DNA of 38,253 nt from Rhodospirillaceae bacterium (GTDB taxonomy: Bacteria; Pseudomonadota; Alphaproteobacteria; GCA-2746255), in the NCBI GenBank assembly GCA_002746255.1, contig NVWO01000010.1:28529-66781 (forward strand). The letters run 5' to 3'. The notes beneath the pieces are model-generated. The model was not told the origin of the DNA. It searched no databases and saw only the letters and a list, made by a program, of their open reading frames with translations. The position numbers were made by a program, and so were the translations under genes. This document shows, in pieces, positions 23,996 to 34,606 of the stretch (its first letter is position 1; each line of letters starts with the position of its first letter).

Positions 23996-24813
23996 GACAA
24001 CCGCGCCCCTCGGGAAGGGTGAAGAAAGAAATAATCGCGCCACGGCTCGTCTATGACGGCATCGACGCGTTGCGGCTTCCCGTCTTTCAGGCAATAGGCT
24101 TCATAGCCGCGTGACAGGAAAAAATCAAAAACCGCTTCCTTCGATGCGTTGAAATTTTTTTCAAGGGCGTGGGGATGGATTTCGATGAGGGCATTTGGAA
24201 GGTCGCGGTCAATTATTTTTTTACCTCCGTTCAGAACCTTGTATTCCGCACCTTCGACGTCGCACCGTAGAAAATCGATTTTTTCGATTCCGTTGCGTTC
24301 GCAAAAGGAGTCGAGGGTGATCGCTTGCGTGGATTCCGCTATCATGTCTTTTGCCTGAACGCCAGGAAAGGACGTGGTGTTTTCTTCGTTCCCGTCCTCG
24401 GTCACGTGGCCAAAAGAATGTCCAAGACGACCGCTTGTCTTCACCGGCACGACGAGCTTGACCTCACCCGGGCAATCCATGACGGCAACGTGAAAGCAGC
24501 TTACATTTCCAAGCCGATGAAAGGCGAGCACGCGCCTTAAAATTTCAAAGCTGTAGCTTGAGGGTTCGAAACAGTAGACATGCCCGCGCTCTGCCAGGCG
24601 GGCCATGATCAGGCTATGCCTGCCATCGCTGGCACCGACATGGAGGCAGATATCCTCTGACCGGATCATGTCCTTTAAAAAGGCGACTTCGGGTTCGAAT
24701 TTATACTGGCGAAGATTTCTGGAAATCACGCGGGCTGTTGCCATCCATGACCGCATGCGCGTGCCAAGCTTTGTCTGGATGGTGCTGTTTGACGACAAGG
24801 GACGGCCTCGCAT
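23992..24813 (-). CDS. FkbM-family SAM-dependent methyltransferase
   Basis: The 273-residue protein has a class I methyltransferase core. Motif I is CLHVGASDGRHSLIMA, followed by the acidic HVYCFEPSS strand, and motif ITLDSFCERNGIEKIDFLRC leads into DVEGAEYKVLNGG, the FkbM signature. FkbM members O-methylate sugars or polyketides; next to an O-antigen ligase, a surface-glycan sugar is the likely substrate. The ATG at 24811-24813 shares a base with the heparinase stop (TGATG). A GTG 12 codons upstream would overlap that gene further. The stop overlaps the ligase start as ATGA. Confidence 0.9.
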   Translation of the reverse strand: MRGRPLSSNSTIQTKLGTRMRSWMATARVISRNLRQYKFEPEVAFLKDMIRSEDICLHVGASDGRHSLIMARLAERGHVYCFEPSSYSFEILRRVLAFHRLGNVSCFHVAVMDCPGEVKLVVPVKTSGRLGHSFGHVTEDGNEENTTSFPGVQAKDMIAESTQAITLDSFCERNGIEKIDFLRCDVEGAEYKVLNGGKKIIDRDLPNALIEIHPHALEKNFNASKEAVFDFFLSRGYEAYCLKDGKPQRVDAVIDEPWRDYFFLHPSRGARLS

Positions 24814-26540
24814 CAGGCTGCGCGCGCAGGAATGCGCTTGAACGTCCACTTCACCCGGACGGCATTGCTTTCCAGGGGGGCGCTGACGACGATCTGTTCG
24901 CTGTGATGCATTTCACGCGCGTCGCCGAGATAGACATTTTTTTCGAGATTTATCACGCCGCCAACTGCCTGAAATTTCCAGCCACCACCTTTGGGAAGGC
25001 GCAGGAGAACGGTAACGCCATCCCGTGCCAGTGAAGCGGAAACATTTGGGTGCAAGAGAAAGCGGATGTCAAATTTTGATCCCTTTTCTCCTTCCAGACA
25101 ATCTTCGCCGCGAAAATCCTCTCCATTCGCCGAGAGGTAAAGCCGCCGATGGTGTGTGCGGCCAAAGAGCGCCTGATAGCCGTCATGGCTTGTTTCAATC
25201 CAGATGTTGCCATCTTTTTCATCCCGGCAACAGGTTGCGCGGTGGGGCCGCCGTCCGATTCTGCCATCGGAGAGAATCTCGGATGAATTTTTATCGTCGA
25301 TCGTTACGGTCGAATGGGCAGCGGTTGAACGGATGGGGTCACGCCAGGCATCTTTATTTCCAACATAGGCGCCGCCATTTACGACGAGGCGCTCCTTGCC
25401 GCAGCTCATCTCGAAGGAAAGGGTTCCAGCGTGGGTTTGCTGGGTTCCGGGCGGGGCCGGCTCTGGCACGCCGACGTCGAAGAGAAGAAGCGTGCGCCCG
25501 GCAACCAGGCGTTCGAAACCGGCATAAGGCGTGCTTTCCGGGGGGCTGCCCTGGGCGTCGGCACGCCCCAGCACCATGTCGATCAACCAGCTTTCGCCTT
25601 CGCAAGTGCCATTGAACAGCGCCAGCCCGCCATCGCCGTGGCGAAAGAAACGCAACATGACGCCCATGCGGTCCGTTGCCGATTGCAATATGTCAGGTAC
25701 CTCGCGATGGGTAGCCATGAGAAGGGCGCGGATCTCCGCAAGGTCGCGAAGGACCGCAAGCTGGACCTCGGGGCTTCGAAGAATGTGCCCGCCATCTGGA
25801 TAGATCTGTCTGGGCAGCTCTTTTTCAAGAAGCTGCAGGCCGTTTTGAAGGGCAAATTCGTGTTTTGCCGAAACCGCTCCGGCGTAGATCAGCCCTTTTG
25901 CAACGGCGAAGAGGGAGGGTCCCTGCAGGTGCCCGGGAGCTACGCGGTGGAGATGCCGTGCCTGGCGCGCAAAGGAAGTCAGAAAAATTGCACGAAAGCT
26001 GTCGGGTGCGCCGGCGCAGAGAAAATCACCATGCCCTGCCCAGGCGGCCATGCGTGTGCCAAGCACGTCCGCCCGCCAGCTGGTTGGATGCCAGAAACGG
26101 TTGTGCGCGATCCAGTCGAGGACGAGGTCGCGTGCCCTGCGGCGTGCGGTGTCAGTGCCGATCGTGCGCAGGTCGCGAAGCCAGGCAAAGCCATGAAGTT
26201 CGGCCAGCCAGCGTGTGTCCACATCATCCCTGTTCCAGAGATTGGTTTTGGCCCGGATCGTGGTGCCCAGGAAGGGGAAGGTGTTTTGCAGGATGGCTTC
26301 ACCGCGTTCCCGGTCGCCTGGCCATGGGTCTGGCGGAATCCCGTTTAGTCGCCTTGGTGTTCTGCCTGTCAGAAAAATAAAATAGAGGGGGTTCCCGTAA
26401 AGAAGGCGGTCAACGCTGCCCAGAATTCTTTGGAGGAAACGATGGAACGTGCCGTTGAAAACCGGCTTCCCCGAACCCGTGTGCGTATAGCGTGCCGTCC
26501 GCTCAATGGTGGTTTCTTCAAATCCGTCTGGAGGCGACAT
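24813..26540 (-). CDS. Heparinase II/III family protein
   Basis: The 575-residue protein has an alpha/alpha-toroid N-terminal half and a beta-sandwich Hepar_II_III C-terminal half. Conserved landmarks include [53 protein letters not shown] and [20 protein letters not shown] followed by [14 protein letters not shown]. This is the alphaproteobacterial heparinase-like protein found beside rsmB and purH. Its substrate is unknown, and a role in acidic polysaccharide turnover or export is inferred. The start is either 26540 (MSPPDG) or 26549 (MGPMS), inside the end of rpe in another frame. The long open extension beyond is rpe read in the wrong frame. No clear signal peptide is visible. Confidence 0.88.
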   Translation of the reverse strand: MSPPDGFEETTIERTARYTHTGSGKPVFNGTFHRFLQRILGSVDRLLYGNPLYFIFLTGRTPRRLNGIPPDPWPGDRERGEAILQNTFPFLGTTIRAKTNLWNRDDVDTRWLAELHGFAWLRDLRTIGTDTARRRARDLVLDWIAHNRFWHPTSWRADVLGTRMAAWAGHGDFLCAGAPDSFRAIFLTSFARQARHLHRVAPGHLQGPSLFAVAKGLIYAGAVSAKHEFALQNGLQLLEKELPRQIYPDGGHILRSPEVQLAVLRDLAEIRALLMATHREVPDILQSATDRMGVMLRFFRHGDGGLALFNGTCEGESWLIDMVLGRADAQGSPPESTPYAGFERLVAGRTLLLFDVGVPEPAPPGTQQTHAGTLSFEMSCGKERLVVNGGAYVGNKDAWRDPIRSTAAHSTVTIDDKNSSEILSDGRIGRRPHRATCCRDEKDGNIWIETSHDGYQALFGRTHHRRLYLSANGEDFRGEDCLEGEKGSKFDIRFLLHPNVSASLARDGVTVLLRLPKGGGWKFQAVGGVINLEKNVYLGDAREMHHSEQIVVSAPLESNAVRVKWTFKRIPARAA

Positions 26541-27204
26541 CGGACCCATTCCGCAGGAGCTGAATGTTTGTGGCGTAATGGTCGGGTCCGCCCTTAAAGG
26601 TGGCGGTTCCGGCGACGAGAAGATCGGCTCCCGCCGCGATGGCTTCGGCGGCGGTTTCAACATTGATACCGCCATCGACTTCAAGGGCAATATCGCGGCC
26701 AATGGCATCGATATTCTCCCGAAGATCACGGATTTTTTTCAATTGCGAGCGAAGGAAGGCCTGTCCGCCGAACCCCGGGTTCACGGCCATGACAAGCACC
26801 AGGTCGATTTCCTCAAAGACATTTTCCATGGCTGCGATGGGGGTGCCTGGATTTAAGGCGACGCCGGCTTTCTTGCCAAAGGATTTAATCAGTTGAAGGG
26901 TCCGGTGGAGGTGCGGTCCCGATTCGGGGTGGACGGTGATGATGTCGGCACCCGCTTCGGTAAAGGCCGCAATATAGGGATCGGCGGGGCGGATCATCAG
27001 GTGGACATCGAAAGGCAAATCCGTATGCGGGCGCAATGCCGCCACGACCGCCGGGCCAATGGTAAGGTTCGGGACAAAATGGCCGTCCATGATGTCGATG
27101 TGGATGCAATCGGCCCCCGCCGCGTCGATTGCCCGAATTTCCTCGCCTAATTTTGCGAAATCGGCGGAGAGGATGGATGGGGCGATCCGCGTGGGGTGTT
27201 GCAT
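26518..27204 (-). CDS. rpe: Ribulose-phosphate 3-epimerase
   Basis: Rpe interconverts ribulose-5-phosphate and xylulose-5-phosphate in the pentose phosphate or Calvin pathways. The 228-residue TIM barrel shows [33 protein letters not shown] with the metal-ligand His and Asp, [18 protein letters not shown] and the final [19 protein letters not shown] phosphate-binding segment. The ATG at 27202-27204 is preceded by AGGAAAA. It lies 79 bases after rsmB and its 3' end overlaps the heparinase start by about 20 bases, so the three probably form one transcript. There are no other pentose-cycle or Calvin genes nearby, so a general metabolic role is likeliest. Confidence 0.96.
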   Translation of the reverse strand: MQHPTRIAPSILSADFAKLGEEIRAIDAAGADCIHIDIMDGHFVPNLTIGPAVVAALRPHTDLPFDVHLMIRPADPYIAAFTEAGADIITVHPESGPHLHRTLQLIKSFGKKAGVALNPGTPIAAMENVFEEIDLVLVMAVNPGFGGQAFLRSQLKKIRDLRENIDAIGRDIALEVDGGINVETAAEAIAAGADLLVAGTATFKGGPDHYATNIQLLRNGSDVASRRI

Positions 27205-27283
27205 GCCATTTTCCTAACAGCTTCCAGGGGCGCTCGCAAGACGCAGCGGCAAGGTCGGAATGGCCGGGGATGCGAACCGCATG

Positions 27284-28585
27284 TTACGGCGTTTTGCGGT
27301 CTTTTCGAAGGCGGACGGCGTAGAATCCGTCGAGACCGCCCAGCGCTTTGAAATGTGAGGGGAGGGTGCGCAAATCGCCCTGGGGCGTGAGCAATTCGCG
27401 TCTGTCTCCAACTTCCCCGGCGGCAATCGGCACACGCGTGAATGGGGCACCCCCCGCCAGCAGGGCGTCGATCTGTTCCACACCTTCTTGCGGTTCAAGG
27501 GAACAGACCGCGTAAACGAGAAGGCCGCCGGGTGCGGTCATCGCGGCGGCGGCTTTCAGCAGCCGGGCCTGGAGGGCGCATAATTTTTTAACGTCGGCGG
27601 GTGTTTTCTGCCAGGCAATGTCGGGGTGGCGCCGGAGGGTTCCGGTCCCGCTACAGGGCGGGTCGAGAAGGACAAAGGCGGCTGGATTTTCTGGCCGCCA
27701 GGTGGTCGCATCTGCTGCGATCGTTTCAAGGTTTAGATGAAGGCGGGAAAAATTTTCGTGAACGCGCACAAGGCGGGAACGTGAACGATCCACGGCAAGA
27801 ACATGTGCGCCACGGTCGGCGAGTTGGGCCGCCTTGCCACCGGGTGCCGCGCAAAGGTCCAGGACAGTCGCGCCGTGCACATCGCCAAGAAGTTTTGCCG
27901 GGATTGCCGCCGCGCCATCCTGCACCCACCAGCTTCCTTCTGCGTAGCCGGCCAGCGCATCTACGCGGCCATGGGTGTACAGCCGGAAGCTTCCCGTCGG
28001 CAGGGGTGTCGCGCCAAGCGCTTCGGCCTGGTCCTCCATTCCCTTTCGGAAGCTAAGATCCAGGGGTGCTTCCTGAAGATGGGCGCTGGCGATGGCCCGG
28101 CAGGTTGTCTTTCCGTAAGCACGCTCCCAGGATTTCCAAAGCCATGCCGGCGTGTTCAGGCGTGGGGCATCGAGGCTGTCGAGCAAGTCCTTTCCCTCGC
28201 GCGTCAGGCGGCGAAGCACGGCGTTTACCAGTCCCTTGTAAGAGGCAAGCGGCGTGGCGTGGAGAAGGGTGACGCTTTGATCGACGGTGGCATGGGGAGG
28301 TGTGTCTAGAAAACAAAGCTGCGTGATGCCGATCTGCAACAGGTGTTGCACCGGCCTTGCTTTGTGCGGCAATGGTTTTTCGAGTGCGTGGTCGATCAGG
28401 GTGTTGATTTCGCCAAGATGGCGAAGAGTCGTGCCGACAAGGTTGCGAACAAAGGCCCGGTCTCGGGGTTCAAGCGCTGCAATGCCACCATGGCTCGCGA
28501 AGCCCTCTTCGAGGGGCGTTTTTCGTGCAAGCACGGCACCAAGAAGTTCAATGGCGCATTGTCGCGAGTTTGGAAAAGTGCTCAT
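27284..28585 (-). CDS. rsmB: 16S rRNA m5C967 methyltransferase RsmB
   Basis: RsmB methylates C967 of 16S rRNA. The 433-residue product has an N-terminal NusB-like RNA-binding domain (about residues 5-130, with LEPRDRAFVRNLVGTTLRHLG and NAVLRRLTREG). The C-terminal methyltransferase has the SAM motif VLDLCAAPGGKAAQLA (241-256), the acidic VLAVDRS strand, and the two RNA m5C cysteines: Cys311 in DPPCSGTGTLRRHPD and Cys361 in AVCSLEPQEG. Both catalytic positions are intact. It heads the long minus-strand run and is divergent from the SDHAF4 gene, 54 bases away. Confidence 0.95.
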   Translation of the reverse strand: MSTFPNSRQCAIELLGAVLARKTPLEEGFASHGGIAALEPRDRAFVRNLVGTTLRHLGEINTLIDHALEKPLPHKARPVQHLLQIGITQLCFLDTPPHATVDQSVTLLHATPLASYKGLVNAVLRRLTREGKDLLDSLDAPRLNTPAWLWKSWERAYGKTTCRAIASAHLQEAPLDLSFRKGMEDQAEALGATPLPTGSFRLYTHGRVDALAGYAEGSWWVQDGAAAIPAKLLGDVHGATVLDLCAAPGGKAAQLADRGAHVLAVDRSRSRLVRVHENFSRLHLNLETIAADATTWRPENPAAFVLLDPPCSGTGTLRRHPDIAWQKTPADVKKLCALQARLLKAAAAMTAPGGLLVYAVCSLEPQEGVEQIDALLAGGAPFTRVPIAAGEVGDRRELLTPQGDLRTLPSHFKALGGLDGFYAVRLRKDRKTP

Positions 28586-28639
28586 GGGCAGGACCGATCA
28601 TGCTAAGTTACAGGTCGCCATCTTTTTCAGAGCTTTCCC

Positions 28640-28834
28640 ATGACCGCAAGCCCCGATACGTCTTCTTCCAAGACTGGTGCCTCCTCCCAAGGGGAAAAAG
28701 AGGCCGTGAAAGATCAGGCGGCGGTCGTTTCCCCGGCGAAGGACGATGTAATTAAGGAAATCGGCGGGCCGAAGGGTCCAGAGCCGACCCGCTATGGCGA
28801 CTGGGAACGCAATGGCCGCTGCTCGGATTTCTAG
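28640..28834 (+). CDS. Succinate dehydrogenase assembly factor 4 homologue (SDHAF4, DUF1674)
   Basis: This 64-residue protein has a Ser/Lys/Ala-rich disordered N-terminal half and the diagnostic C-terminus [20 protein letters not shown], ending in RCSDF. The mitochondrial homologue binds flavinylated SdhA and protects it before complex II assembly; the alphaproteobacterial relative is presumed to do the same. The sdh genes are not in this window. Its place beside rsmB is common in alphaproteobacteria. It is short but unmistakable. Confidence 0.92.
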   Translation: MTASPDTSSSKTGASSQGEKEAVKDQAAVVSPAKDDVIKEIGGPKGPEPTRYGDWERNGRCSDF

Positions 28835-28940
28835 GCCGGCAGGGTATAGGCCTTTATTCCCTTATTAAGATTTTAAGCCTAAAGTTCTTGTTTTGTACCT
28901 GTTCTTGGTGCATGTTCTCGTGAGAAGTTGTTCGCGTAAG

Positions 28941-28977
28941 GGTTGTTTTCATGCGCGCGCATGCGTGAAAAACAACC
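28941..28977. repeat. Long near-perfect palindrome
   Basis: The arms GGTTGTTTT and AAAAACAACC flank a 14-bp perfect palindrome, CATGCGCGCGCATG, offset by a CGTG insertion on the right. It lies in the 191-base gap between the SDHAF4 gene and the thermonuclease gene. There is no T-run on either side beyond the arms, so it is not a textbook terminator. It could be an operator for a dimeric regulator, an mRNA hairpin or a scattered genomic repeat. The rest of the gap is AT-rich around 28860-28905 and holds no gene that I can support. Confidence 0.6.
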
Positions 28978-29025
28978 GTAACGTGCGAATGTCCAAGGTG
29001 CATTGCATGGCTATAGGCACGACAA

Positions 29026-29537
29026 ATGGGCGCGGCTTTTCGGCGGTTCTTTTTTTTGTTCCTTCTGGCCTTCGGGCTTGGTGGATTCCCGCCTGGGTTT
29101 TTTCCGGTGCTGGCGGCGGACGTCCTTCCCGGTCCGCTGGCGGCAGAAGTGTTGCGTGTTCTTGATGGCGATACGATCGCCGTGCGGGTTCGGATATGGC
29201 CGGGTCACCAGGTCGAGACGCTTGTTCGCCTTAAGGGCATCGATGCGCCGGAACTAAAGGCGCGTTGCAAGCGTGAACGCGTCCTTGCCCAGGGCGCGCG
29301 ACGGTTTCTGGAAGCTCATGCGGACGAAGGGCCGATCTGGCTTACGGATATTCATTTGGGGAAATATGCTGGCCGGGTTCTGGCCCGTGTCACGATGGCC
29401 ACCGGGGCGGATCTCAGTGCCCAGTTGATGGCGGCGGGCTTTGCGCGCGCCTATACGGGAGGCCGCCGCGCATCCTGGTGTGACGGTGCGTCCGATGCGA
29501 CCGGTGCGACCGGTGTAAAAAACGCGCGCCTGACGCC

Positions 29538-29541
<4 letters not shown>
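29026..29541 (+). CDS. Thermonuclease-family (staphylococcal nuclease-like) secreted protein
   Basis: The 171-residue protein has a hydrophobic signal region ([17 protein letters not shown], cleavage around LAA-D) and an SNase OB-fold domain. [11 protein letters not shown] holds the calcium-site Asp residues, [15 protein letters not shown] holds the catalytic Arg and Glu-like positions, and [12 protein letters not shown] holds the second catalytic Arg. Such proteins cut DNA or RNA outside the cytoplasm, but many alphaproteobacterial members are uncharacterised. The C-terminus (ATGATG, from a 9-base duplication) is low-complexity. The stop overlaps the acs stop on the other strand by three bases, so the two genes are convergent with no space for a terminator. 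Confidence 0.88.
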
Positions 29542-31475
<1,934 letters not shown>

Positions 31476-31552
31476 GCAGACGGCTTCCTTTCCTGATTTT
31501 GGACGCGCGTTTCCAGTCAGTCTAGGGAATCGCCGGGTCAAGGCAAGGGCGG

Positions 31553-31930
31553 CTACGGTTTTGGGGTTTTGTGCGGAATATCAAGATGGATTTTTCCGCC
31601 TTCAACGCGAAGCGGAACGCGTTCCAGTGTTTTGTCCAGACATGGGCCGGCGATGCAATGGCCGTCCTCGATCTGGAATTGAGCGCCATGGGTCGCGCAT
31701 TGAAGATGCGTTTTTTCAAGATTGAAGAAGCGGTCCGGTGTCCAGTCGAGAGGCGTGCCCTGATGAGGGCAACGGTTCCGATAGCCGTATATTTTAGACC
31801 CCTGCCGGACGACGAGAACCGCGCGTGGGTGAGATTCGCCTGGTAGGGGAAACCCCCGGGCTTCTCCGTCTGGAATGGCATCAATATGGCAAAGAAACGG
31901 ACCGGGTTTTTCGCAAGGCGGCATTTTCAT
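31553..31930 (-). CDS. Rieske [2Fe-2S] single-domain ferredoxin-like protein
   Basis: The 125-residue soluble protein is a free-standing Rieske domain with both cluster motifs: [10 protein letters not shown] (Cys54, His56) and CATHGAQF (Cys78, His81), separated by 22 residues. There is no signal peptide or membrane helix, so it is not the bc1 subunit. Such proteins serve as electron carriers to oxygenases or as domains of unknown partners; no oxygenase lies nearby. The ATG at 31928-31930 overlaps the EVE-gene stop (ATGA), which fixes the start and implies co-translation. Confidence 0.9.
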   Translation of the reverse strand: MKMPPCEKPGPFLCHIDAIPDGEARGFPLPGESHPRAVLVVRQGSKIYGYRNRCPHQGTPLDWTPDRFFNLEKTHLQCATHGAQFQIEDGHCIAGPCLDKTLERVPLRVEGGKIHLDIPHKTPKP

Positions 31931-32340
31931 GCAGGCGCGTTGGCGAGTGCACAAATCCGTTCCCACGCGGCGGCATCGATGGGCATGACGGAAAGGCGCG
32001 ACTGGCGAATAAGCGCAAGGTGGGAAAGTTTTGGATCTTGCTTGATTTCGGCCAGAAGAACCGGACGTTTCACGGGCTCGATGGCCTTGACATCGACCAT
32101 GCCGAAACGCCCGGAGGCATCCGTTGGGTCCGGGTAATATTCTTTGACGATCTCAACAATGCCGACAATCCGCTTTTCTTTTACGGAGTGATAGAAAAAG
32201 GCGCGGTCGCCTTTTCGCATCGCCTTTAAGTTGTTGCTCGCCTGATAATTGCGAACGCCATCCCAAGGCTCAACGCCGACTTTTACCTGGTCGTCCCATG
32301 ACCAGGCTCCAGGTTCTGATTTCAGCAGCCAGTAGTTCAT
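31927..32340 (-). CDS. EVE domain-containing protein
   Basis: The 137-residue protein is a single EVE (PUA-like) domain: MNYWLLKSEPGAWSWDD at the start, WDGVRNYQASNNLKAMRKGD, FFYHSVKEKRIVGIVEIV and the YPDPTD loop. EVE domains bind modified bases in nucleic acids; the cellular role of this stand-alone alphaproteobacterial form is unsettled. In related genomes it often follows gpsA with a YciI-family gene between; here only 38 bases separate it from gpsA. It is co-directional with gpsA and tsaD. Confidence 0.93.
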   Translation of the reverse strand: MNYWLLKSEPGAWSWDDQVKVGVEPWDGVRNYQASNNLKAMRKGDRAFFYHSVKEKRIVGIVEIVKEYYPDPTDASGRFGMVDVKAIEPVKRPVLLAEIKQDPKLSHLALIRQSRLSVMPIDAAAWERICALANAPA

Positions 32341-32378
32341 TGTTGGAGGGCTCTTTTCTTTCCGGTCTTGAACGGGGG

Positions 32379-33389
32379 TTACGCAAAATCCATGTCGCTT
32401 GGCAATTCTTCCCCGGGGGGGCGGGAAAGAAGGTCTTCGATGGTTTGGTCAATGTCTGCGCCACGGTGAAGCACGTCGCGAACCGCCATTGCGATCGGCA
32501 TGTCGATTCCAAGCCGGGCGGCCAGATCGGGAATGGCGCGCGCCGTAAAGACCCCCTCGGTTACGGCTTTCCGTCCGGCCAGGATTTGTTTGAGGGGTGT
32601 GCCTTCCCCCAGGGCAACGCCAAGGGAAAGGTTGCGTGACTGGCGGCTGCTACAGGTGAGGGTAAGGTCGCCTAAACCGGAAAGCCCCATAAACGTCTTG
32701 GCTTGGGCACCGAGTGCGACGCCAAGGCATGCAATTTCCACAAGCCCTCGTGTGATTAAGGCGGCCCTAGCGTTGTCGCCGAAGCCACGCCCCTCGACAA
32801 TGCCGCAGGCGATCGCCAGCACATTTTTGACGGCACCGCCGATTTGGGCACCGATAACGTCCTTTGAAAAATAGGGGCGAAACCGGGGGCTGCCGATGGC
32901 TTGTTGCAATTTCTGGCCGATCTTTGGGTCTTCACAGGCGAGCGTTACGGCCGTTGGCAGGCCGCGTGCGACTTCTGCTGCGAAGGTAGGCCCGGATAAG
33001 ATGGCGCACGGCATGTCCGGCAGGGTTTCGGCAAGAATGTCACTCATCAGGGCGCCACTCTTTTCCTCAATCCCTTTTGCACAGATGATGAGCGGCGTTT
33101 CCGGCTTTGCGTAAGGGGCAAGCGCTTCGCAGGTCGTGCGCAGATGTTGCGCCGGGGCGGCCAGCAGAAGGATGTCGGCTTTTGCGACGACGCCGAGGTC
33201 GCCCGTCGCCTGGATGTCGGCATCAATCTGGATGCCTGGCAGGAAGGTGGGATTTTCGTGCGTGTTCTGGATGGCCGCAACGGTCGAAGGCTCGTGGGCA
33301 TAGAGCACCGTTTCGCTGCCTGCCCGCCGGACGGCAAGCGCAAGCGCCGTTCCCCAGGCACCGGCTCCAACGACCCCAATTCGCATCAT
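32379..33389 (-). CDS. gpsA: Glycerol-3-phosphate dehydrogenase [NAD(P)+]
   Basis: GpsA reduces dihydroxyacetone phosphate to sn-glycerol-3-phosphate, the backbone of phospholipids. It has 336 residues. The N-terminal Rossmann motif is GVVGAGAWGTALA, followed by CAKGIEEKSG and SGPTFAAEVARGLPTA. The catalytic Lys is in GGAVKNVLAIACG, and the C-terminal substrate part has FMGLSGLGDLTLTCSS and GRKAVTEGVFTA. The ATG at 33389 is 46 bases after tsaD, a common alphaproteobacterial pairing. Confidence 0.97.
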   Translation of the reverse strand: MMRIGVVGAGAWGTALALAVRRAGSETVLYAHEPSTVAAIQNTHENPTFLPGIQIDADIQATGDLGVVAKADILLLAAPAQHLRTTCEALAPYAKPETPLIICAKGIEEKSGALMSDILAETLPDMPCAILSGPTFAAEVARGLPTAVTLACEDPKIGQKLQQAIGSPRFRPYFSKDVIGAQIGGAVKNVLAIACGIVEGRGFGDNARAALITRGLVEIACLGVALGAQAKTFMGLSGLGDLTLTCSSRQSRNLSLGVALGEGTPLKQILAGRKAVTEGVFTARAIPDLAARLGIDMPIAMAVRDVLHRGADIDQTIEDLLSRPPGEELPSDMDFA

Positions 33390-33435
33390 GACGTCAGCCT
33401 AGCACAAATGGCGTCTGGGTCGCCCGGGTTCCAGA

Positions 33436-34494
33436 TCATGGGCGGGTCTGCCGGCCGTGACGGGTGGCGGCGTCCGGGTCTAGCGGCCAACGGGGTTTCG
33501 GCGTGAAGTCAAAGCGATCCGTCCAGCCCAATTGCAGCCGCTCAATGCCGGCCCATGCGATCATGACGCCATTGTCCGTGCAAAGCTGCGGCGGCGGCAC
33601 GTGTAATTTCACACCCATCGCGGCGGTCGTTTCGCAAAGCCGGGTCCGCAGATAGGCGTTTGCGGCAACGCCGCCGGCGATGACGAAGGCGTTTCCGCCC
33701 GGGTGACGTGTCTGGAAAAGGCGGATGGCATTTTGCGTACGATCCGCCAACACGTCGCCGATGGCAGCCTGAAAGGCGGCGGCAATGTCATTGATGGTCT
33801 CCGTCTTTTTTGCGTCCGCGCCAAGCCGCGACACGGTTCGGCGGACCGCTGTTTTCAGGCCGGAAAGGGAAAGATCGCACCCCTCTCGACCGGCCATCGG
33901 CCTGGGCAGGGCAAAGCGCTTTGCATCGCCTTCTTTCGCCGCCTTTTCAATTTGCGGACCGCCTGGATAGGGAAGGCCCAGAAGTTTTGCTGTCTTGTCG
34001 AAGGCTTCTCCCACTGCATCGTCGATGGTTGTGCCCAATTGGACATAACGTCCAACCCCTTCAACGATGACAAATTGCGAATGGCCGCCGGAAACAAGAA
34101 GCAGAAGATATGGAAAATCGACGGCCTCGGTTAAACGCAGGGAAAGCGCATGGCCTTCGAGGTGGTTGATGGCCAGAAAGGGAAGGTCGTGAACGGCGGC
34201 GATGGCCTTTGCCGTCATCACGCCGACGAGAAGCCCGCCGACAAGGCCGGGTCCGCCCGTTGCGGCGATGCCGTCAAGGTTGCAAAAATCGAGACCCGCT
34301 TTCGCCATCACATCGGCGACAAGGCTGTCCATGTAATCAAGATGGGCGCGCGCCGCAATTTCCGGGACGATGCCGCCATAAGGCTGGTGGTCGGCGATTT
34401 GCGAGTGGAGAGACTCCGCCAGAATCTGGCGTTTGTCGTTGACGATTGCGGCGGCGGTTTCGTCGCAACTGCTCTCTAACCCAAGGATACGCAT
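33436..34494 (-). CDS. tsaD: tRNA t6A37 threonylcarbamoyltransferase TsaD
   Basis: TsaD transfers the threonylcarbamoyl group to A37 of ANN-decoding tRNAs in complex with TsaB/TsaE. The 352-residue ASKHA-fold protein begins MRILGLESSCDETAAAIV and has the iron-site His111 and His115 in INHLEGHALS. GGPGLVGGLLVG, LLLVSGGHSQFV and GGVAANAYLR also follow the family. The start at 34492-34494 is set by this N-terminus; the frame stays open 32 codons further without conserved sequence. It is divergent from hemC, sharing a control region of at most 112 bases. Confidence 0.97.
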   Translation of the reverse strand: MRILGLESSCDETAAAIVNDKRQILAESLHSQIADHQPYGGIVPEIAARAHLDYMDSLVADVMAKAGLDFCNLDGIAATGGPGLVGGLLVGVMTAKAIAAVHDLPFLAINHLEGHALSLRLTEAVDFPYLLLLVSGGHSQFVIVEGVGRYVQLGTTIDDAVGEAFDKTAKLLGLPYPGGPQIEKAAKEGDAKRFALPRPMAGREGCDLSLSGLKTAVRRTVSRLGADAKKTETINDIAAAFQAAIGDVLADRTQNAIRLFQTRHPGGNAFVIAGGVAANAYLRTRLCETTAAMGVKLHVPPPQLCTDNGVMIAWAGIERLQLGWTDRFDFTPKPRWPLDPDAATRHGRQTRP

Positions 34495-34606
34495 TCCCAC
34501 TCCACTCCTGGCGGGCGTGGCCCCATGGTGATTTTTAAGGAGGCCAGCCTCTTTGGTCCGTAATAACCACTTTACCTTGCGGCTCGGCAAGCACTACACA
34601 CAAGGG

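Noticed and set aside
25431-26348. 305-codon plus-strand frame opposite the heparinase gene
   Set aside because: It is antisense to conserved Hepar_II_III motifs and has no recognisable domain.
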